Shown piece by piece: positions 6,776 to 16,414 of a DNA stretch of 64,000 nt. The position numbers and the translations under genes are program-made. The first letter of the stretch is position 1. Every line of letters starts with the position of its first letter. Under the pieces are notes generated by a model. That model was not told the DNA's origin. It saw nothing but the letters and a program-made list of their open reading frames with translations, and did no database searches. The stretch is from the NCBI RefSeq assembly GCF_002834225.1, contig NZ_NNSR01000038.1, positions 37,236-101,235 of the forward strand. Reading direction: 5' to 3'. Origin of the DNA: Ruminococcus bromii. Lineage in GTDB: Bacteria > Bacillota > Clostridia > Oscillospirales > Acutalibacteraceae.

Positions 6776-9100
6776 ATGAGGTATAAATATCAGCTTGACA
6801 ATCTCAATTGCGCTCATTGTGCAGGCAAGATTGAGGCTAAAATTGCAGAAACAGACGGCTTTGAGGATGTAAGCTTTAATTTTGCGACAAAACTTCTCAA
6901 CTTCAAAAGCGAAAAGCAGAATCCTGTTTCCGAAATTCAGGCAATCTGCGACAGCATTGAGGACGGTGTAACTGTTGTTGACAAAACTCCGAAAACCAAT
7001 CTCAAAAAATACACCTACACTTTAGACAATCTCAATTGTGCTCATTGTGCGGGCAAAATTGAGGCTAAAATTACAGAAACAGACGGCTTTGAGGATGTGA
7101 GCTTCAATTTTGCGACAAAACTTCTCAACTTCAAAAGCGAAAGGCAGAATCCTGTTTCTGAAATTCAGGCGATCTGCGACAGCATTGAGGACGGTGTAAC
7201 CGTTGTTGACAAAACTCCGAAAAATGATATCACAACAAAGGCAGAACCCGAAATCACGAAAAAGAAAATCAACCGTGACACAATCTTCCTTGCAATTTCA
7301 ATTGTACTTGCTGTTGTGTCCGAAATTCTCCATCTTACACTTGACGGTGTTACGGCTGTTCATTATGTTGTACTCGCAGCGTGTTTTGTTGCAACACTTC
7401 TTTCGGGTTACAAGGTATTCATCCAGGGTGCAAAAAACATTCTAAAGCTGAGAATTGACGAAACAACGCTTATGGCTGTTGCGGTAATTGCGGCATTCTG
7501 TCTTGGAGATTTTGTTGAGGCGGCAATGGTAACAATCCTCTTTTCTATCGGTGAAATTTTTGAGGATCGAGCAGTTGACGCATCCCGCCGTGACATTGAA
7601 AAGCTTGCAAACATTCGTCCCGATACAGCAACAATTATTGTTGACGGTGCGGAACAGATTGTTCCTGCCGAAAGCGTTGAAATCGGAAGTATCATTGAAG
7701 TCAAGCCATACGAAAGAGTTCCGCTTGACGGCATTATTATCAAAGGTAAAACGACTCTCGACACATCGGCTCTCACAGGCGAAAGCCTTCCTGTTGATGC
7801 AGGCGAGGGCAGTGAGGTACTCAGCGGCGCAATCAACGGCAGTAACCTTATTACCGTCAAAACCACAAAACATTTCGGCGACAGTACCGCAACAAGAATT
7901 CTTCAGCTTGTTGAAGATGCCGCCGCTCAAAAGGGCAACAGCGAAAAGCTTATTTCAAGATTTGCCTCTGTTTACACACCGGTTGTTGTACTCATTGCAG
8001 CTGCAATCGCAGTAATTCCTCCGCTCTGCGGACTCGGAGCATTCAGCGAATGGCTCTACCGTGCGCTTGTTTGTCTTGTAGCGTCATGTCCGTGTGCTAT
8101 TGTTATTTCCGTACCTCTCTCCTACTATTCGGGTATCGGTGCGGCATCCGAAGTCGGTGTACTCATCAAGGGCGGAAAATATATTGAGGCTCTTGCAAAA
8201 GCAGACACATTCGTATTCGATAAAACAGGCACACTCACAAGCGGAAAGCTCAGCGTAAACAAGGTTAATACTGTCGGTTCATACAGTGCTGACGAAGTTC
8301 TTGCTCTTGCCGCTGCAAGCGAAAAATATTCTGCTCATCCGATTGCCTCCGCAATCAGAGAGAAGGCAAACGGTCTTGAACTTCCCGAGCTTTCCGACTA
8401 CAGCGAAAGTGCCGGTCATGGAACAAGCGCAGTTTATAACGGCAAAACTATTCAGTGCGGCGGTTCAAAGATTCTTTCGGACGAACAGAAGAAGATTGCA
8501 AATAAAGACGATTCTGTTTTCGTAATTTATGACGGTCAGCTTATCGGTTCGCTCAATGTCAGCGACACAGTAAGACCTGAGGCAAAAGAGGTTATCTCAC
8601 AGCTTAAAGGGCTCGGTGTCAAGAACACGGTAATGCTCACAGGCGACAGACAACAGCCTGCCGAAAATGTTAAAAACGAACTCGGACTTTCCGAATGTCA
8701 CGCAGAACTTCTCCCTGCTCAAAAGCTTGAACTTTTCAAGGGCTTGAAATCAAAATCCAAGGGTGCTTGCTTTGTGGGCGACGGCATCAATGATGCCCCT
8801 GTTCTTTCGGCAAGCGACTGCGGTATTGCAATGGGATTCGGCAGTGAAGCCGCTATTGAAGCGTCAGACGCAGTTCTCGCATCAGGCACACTCAAACAGC
8901 TTCCAAAGGCAATTAAAATTGCAAGAAGTGTTATCAACACCGTCAAGGGCAACATCATCTTTGCCCTCTCAATCAAGGCTCTTGTAATTATCCTTGCCGC
9001 ATTCGGTCTTGCACAAATCTGGATGTCCGTTATCGCCGACACAGGCGTCAGCGTAGTCTGCGTCATCATAGCCGCAAGACTCCTCAAAAAGAAATATTGA
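6776..9100 (+). CDS. P1B-type heavy-metal ATPase (Zn/Cd/Pb efflux type) with duplicated HMA domain
   Basis: 774 residues. Two N-terminal HMA domains, each with NLNCAHCAGKIEAKI, occupy about 1-70 and 77-146 and are nearly identical. The ATPase core follows: TGES near 334, the intramembrane metal motif SCPCAIVISVP near 436, the phosphorylation site DKTGTLT near 480 and GDGINDAP near 668. The CPC motif and the linked SmtB-type sensor point to export of zinc or a similar divalent metal (ZntA/CadA group), though the substrate is not proven. The ATG at 6776 has AAGGGGG upstream. A longer frame from 6746 overlaps arsR and is not favoured. Confidence 0.93.
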   Translation: MRYKYQLDNLNCAHCAGKIEAKIAETDGFEDVSFNFATKLLNFKSEKQNPVSEIQAICDSIEDGVTVVDKTPKTNLKKYTYTLDNLNCAHCAGKIEAKITETDGFEDVSFNFATKLLNFKSERQNPVSEIQAICDSIEDGVTVVDKTPKNDITTKAEPEITKKKINRDTIFLAISIVLAVVSEILHLTLDGVTAVHYVVLAACFVATLLSGYKVFIQGAKNILKLRIDETTLMAVAVIAAFCLGDFVEAAMVTILFSIGEIFEDRAVDASRRDIEKLANIRPDTATIIVDGAEQIVPAESVEIGSIIEVKPYERVPLDGIIIKGKTTLDTSALTGESLPVDAGEGSEVLSGAINGSNLITVKTTKHFGDSTATRILQLVEDAAAQKGNSEKLISRFASVYTPVVVLIAAAIAVIPPLCGLGAFSEWLYRALVCLVASCPCAIVISVPLSYYSGIGAASEVGVLIKGGKYIEALAKADTFVFDKTGTLTSGKLSVNKVNTVGSYSADEVLALAAASEKYSAHPIASAIREKANGLELPELSDYSESAGHGTSAVYNGKTIQCGGSKILSDEQKKIANKDDSVFVIYDGQLIGSLNVSDTVRPEAKEVISQLKGLGVKNTVMLTGDRQQPAENVKNELGLSECHAELLPAQKLELFKGLKSKSKGACFVGDGINDAPVLSASDCGIAMGFGSEAAIEASDAVLASGTLKQLPKAIKIARSVINTVKGNIIFALSIKALVIILAAFGLAQIWMSVIADTGVSVVCVIIAARLLKKKY
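6797..7224 (+). repeat. Intragenic tandem duplication of the HMA domain (228-bp period)
   Basis: Bases 6797-6996 and 7025-7224 are about 95 percent identical by eye, offset by 228 bases (76 codons). I count ten differences over about 200 bases. Eight are silent, and the two others change Ala to Thr and Lys to Arg. Confidence 0.9.
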
Positions 9101-9131
9101 TTTTTTTGCAAATCATATCATTTATTATGAT

Positions 9132-9168
9132 AAAGCACCGTGAGCTTTCACAAGTTTCACGGTGCTTT
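9132..9168 (+). terminator. Terminator of the metal-efflux operon
   Basis: Arms AAAGCACCGTGA (9132-9143) and TCACGGTGCTTT (9157-9168), a perfect 12-bp stem that ends in T residues. Confidence 0.8.
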
Positions 9169-9221
9169 CATTTGCCAAAATTTTTCTAAACATAATCTTA
9201 TATTATAGTATTTTAAAATCA

Positions 9222-9250
9222 TTGACTTTTATAATTATATAAATTATAAT
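9222..9250 (+). promoter_or_regulatory. Promoter of the 9.3-kb lipoprotein gene
   Basis: TTGACT (9222-9227), 17 bases, consensus TATAAT (9245-9250), about 48 bases before the TTG start. Confidence 0.75.
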
Positions 9251-9298
9251 ATTTTTGTCAGTGCTTGTAACTGATAAATAAACTTCGGAGAGATTAAT

Positions 9299-10534
9299 TT
9301 GAAAAAGATATTTTTATTATTAGTAACCGCTTTATTTTTACTTTCATTATATGGATGTAACACTTCTTCATCAAGCAATAATTCCACTGAACAAACAACC
9401 GTAACGGATACCGATGATTTATCTCTTGATTCAGATACAGATTCTGAAACAGAATTTAATTACGATTTGGAGATTTACTATAACGATAAAAAGATTGATA
9501 ATTTAAATCTTTTCGATGCATTTATGCCAACTGAGGATGGACTCATATATTCAAAAATCAACGAAACTTCTCCGAATGAAATAGAATACTACAGATACTA
9601 TTTAGACAAAAAGAGCAGTATAAAACTCGGCTCAATAAAAGACTGGACAATGCAAATTAACGATAAAGCGTATGTAAATAATCACTTATGTTTTATGGCA
9701 AGCACGGGTGACATTACAGATGAAGAAAACAGAACCCTTGAATTTATTGATATAGACCTTAATAAAAACAAAATGACTACTGTCTTTTCTGACAAAGGCG
9801 GTTTTCCCTATGATACCGTTACAGGTGCAGACAATCTTGTCATAATTACAAAAGTATTAAACAACGGTACTTCTTTGGAACTGTATGACACCGAAACGCA
9901 ACAGTTTAAACAACTGAAATATTTAGAGTTTGATGATAAGAACTGTGTAGGAAAAACTATAAGAAAAGTTTCAATTGACGACAAAACAAAAACAATCTGC
10001 CTCTTGGTTTTGGACTGTGTTTCGGAAACAGATGTTTCTTTAAAAATAGAAACCTATGACTATGATATGAATTTTCTCAAAAGTTATGATATCTCCAATA
10101 TTTCGGATGATTCTAACGAATTGATTCAAGGAGTGCAGTTTTTTGATTTCAGAAACAACTACCTTATCTATCAAAATTTTAGTATGACAAGATGTATAGG
10201 TTATATAGGGAACAAAAAATTGCAAAAATCCGATATGATTGACAACATTGACGACACCTACTCTATGGCTCAAACTCCACAAAAAGGATATAATACAGTT
10301 TTATCATTTAAAGATGTTGATTTAGAACGCAATATATACTTATTTAATACCATTGACAAAACAATGAAAAAAACAAAATTCAAACCTGAAGAAGAAAACT
10401 ACTATATCGGCTCAATGTCAAGAACTGGAAAAGATAATTTGATGATAATAACTACTCCTGATAATGCAGACAAAAAAAGTAATCTTAATCCAAAACTATA
10501 CTTTACAAAACTAAGCGACTTAAATTTTCAGTAA
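9299..10534 (+). CDS. Lipoprotein of unknown function
   Basis: 411 residues with a lipoprotein signal (MKKIFLLLVTALFLLSLYGC, lipobox LYGC) followed by a Ser/Asn/Thr/Asp-rich linker, so it should be anchored outside the membrane. The rest reads as repeated beta-strand segments with DD/DK turns (for example EIYYNDKKIDNLNLF, LYDTETQQFKQL), which suggests a beta-propeller-like domain. That is an inference. The start is TTG at 9299 with CGGAGAG upstream. It has its own promoter and no clear terminator. Its codon use is more AT-rich than that of the neighbouring ilv genes. No family was recognised. Confidence 0.75.
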   Translation: MKKIFLLLVTALFLLSLYGCNTSSSSNNSTEQTTVTDTDDLSLDSDTDSETEFNYDLEIYYNDKKIDNLNLFDAFMPTEDGLIYSKINETSPNEIEYYRYYLDKKSSIKLGSIKDWTMQINDKAYVNNHLCFMASTGDITDEENRTLEFIDIDLNKNKMTTVFSDKGGFPYDTVTGADNLVIITKVLNNGTSLELYDTETQQFKQLKYLEFDDKNCVGKTIRKVSIDDKTKTICLLVLDCVSETDVSLKIETYDYDMNFLKSYDISNISDDSNELIQGVQFFDFRNNYLIYQNFSMTRCIGYIGNKKLQKSDMIDNIDDTYSMAQTPQKGYNTVLSFKDVDLERNIYLFNTIDKTMKKTKFKPEEENYYIGSMSRTGKDNLMIITTPDNADKKSNLNPKLYFTKLSDLNFQ

Positions 10535-10620
10535 ACAGGCGGTAAAAATCAATTAAAATCCATTTTGCAAATTATCTGTCAAAATCCTGCAAAAAATTTA
10601 ATTTATGGGCAATACTGCTC

Positions 10621-10649
10621 TTTACTTTTTAAGGTATTTATTGTATAAT
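10621..10649 (+). promoter_or_regulatory. Promoter of ilvBNC
   Basis: TTTACT (10621-10626), 17 bases, TATAAT (10644-10649). The leader of about 75 bases contains a short stem (AAAAGGT against ACCTTTT, about 10663-10695). There is no T-box and no leader peptide rich in branched-chain codons. Confidence 0.65.
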
Positions 10650-10730
10650 TAGCGGTAAAGTAAAAAGGTATATTTAATGTTACAAAACACCTTTTGCTCA
10701 CAATAAAAAGGATAGGAGGGACAAAACATA

Positions 10731-12353
10731 ATGATCAGCGGTGCTGAAATTATGGTAAAATGTTTGGAAGCCGAGGGCGTTGACATAGTCTTTGGTTATC
10801 CCGGTGCGGCTATCTGCCCATTTTACGATAAAATTTACGATTCGAGCATTACCCACATTCTTGTTCGTCAGGAACAGAACGCTGCTCATGCGGCAAGCGG
10901 CTATGCAAGATGCAGTAATCGTCCCGGTGTTTGCGTGGCAACTTCCGGTCCCGGTGCAACCAACCTCATCACAGGTATTGCGACCGCCTATACGGACTCT
11001 ATTCCGATTGTTGCCATTACAGGTCAGGTTCGTTCCGACCTTCTCGGCAGAGATGTCTTTCAGGAAGCTGACATCACAGGAGCTTGTGAACCGTTTGTAA
11101 AGCACAGTTATCTCGTCAGCAAAACAGAAGACCTTCCGAGAGTTTTCAAAGAGGCTTTCCATATTGCCTCAACCGGCAGACCCGGTCCTGTACTTATCGA
11201 CATTCCTGTTGATATTCAGGAAAATGAAATTGAAAGTTTTGAATATCCCGAAAGCGTAAACATTATCGGTTACAAGCCGAACACTAAGGGACACGCAATT
11301 CAGGTTAAAAAGGCTGTTGAGGCCATCAACGCAAGCAAGCGTCCTGTTATCGTATCAGGCGGCGGCGTGCTGAGTTCGGGTATCAAGCTTAAACTTCAAA
11401 AATTTGCAGAAACTACGGGTATCCCCGTTATTTCAACTATGATGGGCATCGGTGTTATGCCCAGCGAGCATGAGCTTTATCTCGGAATGCTCGGCACTCA
11501 CGGAAAGGCTGTTGCCAACCGTGCTCTTCACGAAGCCGACCTTGTAATCGTATGCGGTGCAAGACTCGGCGACAGAGCTGTTGCGGCTCCCGACCAGATG
11601 AGTGAAAACACAAAGGTAATTCACATTGACATTGACCCTGCTGAAATCGGTAAGAATGTTAAAACAGAAATTCCGATTGTAGGCGATATGAAAAATGTCA
11701 TCAATATGCTGCTTGACAGCATCGGCGATTACAAGGTTACAACAATGTGGAGCGAAACCGTAAAGAACTGGAAAAAAGACCTTTACCGTGAACCTCCCGT
11801 ATTTGACGGCTTTGTTGAACCGAGAACACTTGTCGGTCATCTCAGTGCAATGTTCCGCTCAAAGGCAATTCTTGTTGCCGATGTAGGACAAAATCAAATC
11901 TGGTGTGCAAACAACTTCCGTATTCGTGAGGGCAGATTTCTCACAACAGGCGGTATGGGTACAATGGGTTACTCAATTCCTGCCGCAATCGGTGCAAAGT
12001 TTGCAAGACCCGACCGTGATGTTATTGTAATCTGCGGTGACGGCAGTTTTCAGATGGGGCTTAATGAGCTTGCGACTATTGCAGGCAATCAGCTCGGAAT
12101 TAAAATCATCATTATGAAAAACGCACGACTCGGAATGGTTCGTGAACTTCAGGACAAACACTACGGCGGCAGACACTCCGCAACAATTCTCAACGGTGAT
12201 CCCGACTTCTTGAAGATTGCCGATGCTTACGGCATTGACCATGCAGAGGCTCATTCAAACAAGGAAGCCGAAAACATCATCAAGGGTATTGTTGATTCGG
12301 AAAAACCGTTCATTCTTGTTTGCGATGTTCACCCCGACACTCCGTCAATTTAA
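10731..12353 (+). CDS. ilvB: Acetolactate synthase large subunit
   Basis: 540 residues. The enzyme joins two pyruvates, or pyruvate and 2-oxobutyrate, using thiamine diphosphate in the first shared step of valine, leucine and isoleucine synthesis. The N-terminal domain (VFGYPGAAICPFYD, then VRQEQNAAHAASGYAR with the catalytic Glu) and the C-terminal TPP motif (GDGSFQMGLNELATI ending near NARLGM) are typical. AGGAGGG precedes the ATG. It is followed after 12 bases by the regulatory subunit and then by ilvC. Confidence 0.95.
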   Translation: MISGAEIMVKCLEAEGVDIVFGYPGAAICPFYDKIYDSSITHILVRQEQNAAHAASGYARCSNRPGVCVATSGPGATNLITGIATAYTDSIPIVAITGQVRSDLLGRDVFQEADITGACEPFVKHSYLVSKTEDLPRVFKEAFHIASTGRPGPVLIDIPVDIQENEIESFEYPESVNIIGYKPNTKGHAIQVKKAVEAINASKRPVIVSGGGVLSSGIKLKLQKFAETTGIPVISTMMGIGVMPSEHELYLGMLGTHGKAVANRALHEADLVIVCGARLGDRAVAAPDQMSENTKVIHIDIDPAEIGKNVKTEIPIVGDMKNVINMLLDSIGDYKVTTMWSETVKNWKKDLYREPPVFDGFVEPRTLVGHLSAMFRSKAILVADVGQNQIWCANNFRIREGRFLTTGGMGTMGYSIPAAIGAKFARPDRDVIVICGDGSFQMGLNELATIAGNQLGIKIIIMKNARLGMVRELQDKHYGGRHSATILNGDPDFLKIADAYGIDHAEAHSNKEAENIIKGIVDSEKPFILVCDVHPDTPSI

Positions 12354-12365
12354 TGAGGTGATAAA

Positions 12366-12857
12366 ATGCAGTATACATTATCAATACTTGTTGAAAATCA
12401 GGCGGGCGTTCTTTCAAAAATTTCGGGACTTTTCTCTCGCCGAGGTTTTAACATCGACTCACTTGCAGTAGGTGTTACTCAGGAACCGTCGGTTTCCCGA
12501 ATCACAATCGTTGCAAACGGTGACGAGTACATTGTTGAACAGCTTGAAAAACAGCTAAACAAGCTCATTCCCGTCATCAAGGTAAAAAGGCTTAACGAGG
12601 GCGAATTTATCAGCCGTGAGCTTGTTTTAATCAAGGTTCACTGCGCCGCCTCAAAAAGAGCCGAAATTGTCAAAACGGTTGAAATTATGCAGGCGAAAAT
12701 CGTTGATGTATCCCCTTCGTCAGTTACCGTTGAGTACTGCGAATGTGCAAGCCGCGTCAACACGCTTGTTGACTTACTCAAGCCTTATGGTATCCGTGAG
12801 ATTGTAAGAACAGGTACTGTTGCCATTGACAGAGGCACAGCTTCGGTTTCCGTTTAA
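12366..12857 (+). CDS. ilvN: Acetolactate synthase small (regulatory) subunit
   Basis: 163 residues, the long (IlvH-like) form: an N-terminal ACT domain (YTLSILVENQAGVLSKISGL, then RRGFNIDSLAVG) that binds valine for feedback control, and a C-terminal domain ending in RTGTVAIDRG. Its start is 12 bases after ilvB with GAGGTG as ribosome site. Together they form the ALS holoenzyme. Confidence 0.95.
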   Translation: MQYTLSILVENQAGVLSKISGLFSRRGFNIDSLAVGVTQEPSVSRITIVANGDEYIVEQLEKQLNKLIPVIKVKRLNEGEFISRELVLIKVHCAASKRAEIVKTVEIMQAKIVDVSPSSVTVEYCECASRVNTLVDLLKPYGIREIVRTGTVAIDRGTASVSV

Positions 12858-12881
12858 TCTTACAGTTAGCATATATTTTAA

Positions 12882-13955
<1,074 letters not shown>

Positions 13956-13958
<3 letters not shown>

Positions 13959-14027
13959 TGCGAGTGTCTCGCACACAGTTCGTGAAGACAGTTTGATGTA
14001 TTCAAACTTCCGTCACCCGAGCATTAC
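13956..14027 (+). repeat. Stop-codon-anchored repeat, copy A (after ilvC)
   Basis: It begins on the ilvC TAA: TAATGCGAG-TGT-CTCGCA forms a 6-bp hairpin with a TGT loop, then GTTCGTGAAGAC, then AGTTTGA/TCAAACT as a second hairpin, and ends CCCGAGCATTAC. The outer bases TAATGC and GCATTA are complementary. Related copies are at 14071, 39933 and 62536. Confidence 0.7.
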
Positions 14028-14040
14028 ATAGTACGAATTT

Positions 14041-14071
14041 AGGGTAGCTTGATTTTCAAGCTACCCTTTTT
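14041..14071 (+). terminator. Terminator of ilvBNC
   Basis: Arms AGGGTAGCTTGA (14041-14052) and TCAAGCTACCCT (14056-14067), loop TTT, followed by TTTT. It lies between repeat copies A and B. Confidence 0.85.
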
Positions 14072-14160
14072 GCGAGTACCTCGCCCGCACGGCGAGCCGC
14101 CGTCCCCAATTCGTGTAGACAGTTTGCAATGTAAAAAACATATTATGCCCGAGCGTAGTG
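14071..14160 (+). repeat. Repeat, copy B (diverged, after the ilv terminator)
   Basis: It starts directly after the terminator T run with TGCGAG-TAC-CTCGC, carries an extra GC-rich hairpin (CGCACGGCGAGCC region), then matches ATTCGTGTAGACAGTTT and ATTATGCCCGAGC of copy C. The following 150 bases to 14308 hold no gene that I can support. Confidence 0.6.
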
Positions 14161-14308
14161 TTGTAGTTGTGTTCGAAATTTTATAGCACGGCTTTTATTG
14201 TGTCAAAACATATTATCATAAACATAAATTTTCATCAAGGCAGACAAATAATGCTCCTCACTCATCTAAAAATTTCAATTTTTCGTTTTCAACTTTCAAT
14301 AAAAATCA

Positions 14309-14338
14309 GGGTTCAGCTTTTTACGGCTGAACCCTTTT
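14309..14338 (-). terminator. Terminator of the Fn3 surface-protein gene
   Basis: Arms GGGTTCAGC (14309-14317) and GCTGAACCC (14326-14334). On the minus strand they are followed by TGATTTTTATT. On the plus strand TTTT follows, so it can act both ways. Confidence 0.75.
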
Positions 14339-14367
14339 GCAGTTAAAACTTATCAATTTTTAAATAA

Positions 14368-16203
14368 TCAATACTTCTCATAGGAGAAAGAATTATAAGC
14401 GTCAAGCAAAGACTGCTTATTCTCAGCGGTAGTTTTCTCACCCCATGCGCTGGTATCACCATAACCTGTCGCAATAAATTCGGTAAACATATGTGCATTT
14501 ACGCAATTATTAAACTGTTTAAGGTTAATTTCGTTATATTTTGCCCGTGAAATATTTTTGTCATTACCGTCAAAATATCTATAATAAATATTATTTGATT
14601 CTTCGACTACGCCTCTTGACGAATACATATTTGCAAAAAGATTCTCTCCGTCGTATGTGATTATTGAATTACCCGACCAATAGTAACCGTCATCTACATT
14701 TAAAGATATCTTTAGGTCGTGAACCTCATACTTTTTGGCAGTTTTATTATAGTATATCGAAAAACCGTCGTTAACATTTCCCACTCTTTTTAACTTACCG
14801 TCTTCAAATTTGTAAACAACGGAATGGAAACCATACTCTTTGGAATCAGACTTTTGTGCAACAAGTTCCGGAACTCCGTCAAAGTCGAAATCCAAAAACA
14901 TAACACCTGACAAATTGTGATTACTTCCCAAACTTGGCATCCATTCATCAGTATGATTCATCATATAATTGATAAAAGCGTCCCTTGTTTTATCGGATGT
15001 CTTATATCTGTATGTTACACCGGTTGGGTTAAACATCGTAGTAAATTTTTTACCGTCTTTTGAAACACCTCTTACCGTATAAGTGTTACTGCCGGACTTT
15101 GCACCCTTGTGAACATAATGGTTGTCATAAGTTTCTGCTATCTTCTTCCAAGAACCGTTTTCTTTAATATAAACACGGAACTTTGGCGCATCTCCCGTCC
15201 AATGCATTTCAACACCGTTGTTTACTGCACCAATGCTGTAAATTTCGGGACAATCCTGATGATCGCCAATGGGCTTACCCTTTGAATCGTAGCCGCTTGT
15301 AAAACTCTTGGCATCCTTGCTGATACAACGAACCGTGTAATAAATATCATCAATGCTTAAATCAAATTCCTTTGAAACAACATTCATATCAAGCATTGTC
15401 GTGCCTGTTGTATCGGCAAGCTTTGTCCAACCGTTTCTGTCCTTGTAGTACACACGATATTTTTCTGCACCTGCTACCTTGTTCCATGTCAGCTTTACAC
15501 CGTCATATGTGACCTCAAGTTTTGAAATTTTCGGTGTGGCTACATACTTTACCGACTTGCCTGTCGGGTTATAACCGCTTGTGAATTTCTTTGCGTCTGA
15601 TGTAATACATCTTACAGTATAAGTGTAATTTCTGCCGGATGAAACATCCTTATCGGTATATGAGGTTGAAGTTGTATCAACCATTTTTGTCCAGCCTTTA
15701 CTGCCCTTGTAGTAAACTCTGTATTTAGTCGCACCGCTTACTTTGCCCCAAGAGATTTTAACACCGCCGTTTACGCTTTCAAGCTTTGAAATTTCGGGGG
15801 CAGCAACATATTTTACACTTTTGCCCTTTGAATCATAACCGCTTGTAAACTTCTTGCCGTCTTTGCTTATACATCTGACTGTATAGGTATAATTCCTTCC
15901 CGATGAAACATCCTTGTCGATATATGATGTTGAAGTTGTATCGACCATTCGTGTCCAACCTTTACGGCCCTTGTAGTAAACTCTGTATTTAGCCGCACCG
16001 CTTACTTTGTTCCATGTTAGCTTTACACCACCGTAAACGCTTTCGGCTTTTGAAATTTTCGGAGTAGCCAAGCTTGCCCTTGCAACCTGTGCATACTGCA
16101 CGGGTGTGTTAAGCGGTTCAACCGCATTTGCAGGAACTGCCGAAACCGCAACCGCAGACATCGACATCACCGCCGCCATAGCTATAGGTAAAAACTTTTT
16201 CAT
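14368..16203 (-). CDS. Secreted protein with four fibronectin-III-like repeats
   Basis: 611 residues. A Sec signal peptide (about 1-28, ending VPANA) is followed by four repeats of about 87-100 residues at roughly 48-133, 134-220, 221-320 and 325-410. Repeats 1-3 share GVKLTWNKVSGAxKYRVYY, GWTKMVDTT and YTVRCISKDGKKFTSGY, a fibronectin-III pattern common in clostridial surface proteins; repeat 4 has diverged. The C-terminal 200 residues form a separate domain with MFLDFDFDGVPELVA, a calcium-loop-like D-x-D-x-DG motif. I do not recognise its function. No cell-wall anchor is seen, so it may be secreted. GAGGGAT precedes the ATG. Confidence 0.8.
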   Translation of the reverse strand: MKKFLPIAMAAVMSMSAVAVSAVPANAVEPLNTPVQYAQVARASLATPKISKAESVYGGVKLTWNKVSGAAKYRVYYKGRKGWTRMVDTTSTSYIDKDVSSGRNYTYTVRCISKDGKKFTSGYDSKGKSVKYVAAPEISKLESVNGGVKISWGKVSGATKYRVYYKGSKGWTKMVDTTSTSYTDKDVSSGRNYTYTVRCITSDAKKFTSGYNPTGKSVKYVATPKISKLEVTYDGVKLTWNKVAGAEKYRVYYKDRNGWTKLADTTGTTMLDMNVVSKEFDLSIDDIYYTVRCISKDAKSFTSGYDSKGKPIGDHQDCPEIYSIGAVNNGVEMHWTGDAPKFRVYIKENGSWKKIAETYDNHYVHKGAKSGSNTYTVRGVSKDGKKFTTMFNPTGVTYRYKTSDKTRDAFINYMMNHTDEWMPSLGSNHNLSGVMFLDFDFDGVPELVAQKSDSKEYGFHSVVYKFEDGKLKRVGNVNDGFSIYYNKTAKKYEVHDLKISLNVDDGYYWSGNSIITYDGENLFANMYSSRGVVEESNNIYYRYFDGNDKNISRAKYNEINLKQFNNCVNAHMFTEFIATGYGDTSAWGEKTTAENKQSLLDAYNSFSYEKY

Positions 16204-16351
16204 ATCTATCCCTCGCTTTGTTCAAATTCTACGCATTATAAAATAATTCATCTGTTTTTTTATGCAAATTAATTGTAACATTTCATAATTAAAAAAGCAA
16301 TATGTCTTGATTAACTTTTTGAATATTTTAAACAAAACGCAAAATAAAATA

Positions 16352-16375
16352 ACCGCTCACAAAAGTGAAAGCGGT
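16352..16375 (-). terminator. Terminator of the 16.4-kb surface-protein gene
   Basis: Arms ACCGCT-CAC and GTG-AA-AGCGGT. On the minus strand it is followed by TATTTTATTTT. Confidence 0.6.
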
Positions 16376-16414
16376 CATTTTTATAAATTTATTTCTGAAT
16401 AATGTTATTTAATA

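Noticed and set aside
10523..10537. CodY-like box (AATTTTCAGTAAACA) upstream of ilvB
   Set aside because: Three of fifteen positions differ from the CodY consensus, it lies inside the end of the previous gene and 85 bases before the promoter. Chance similarity in AT-rich DNA is more likely.
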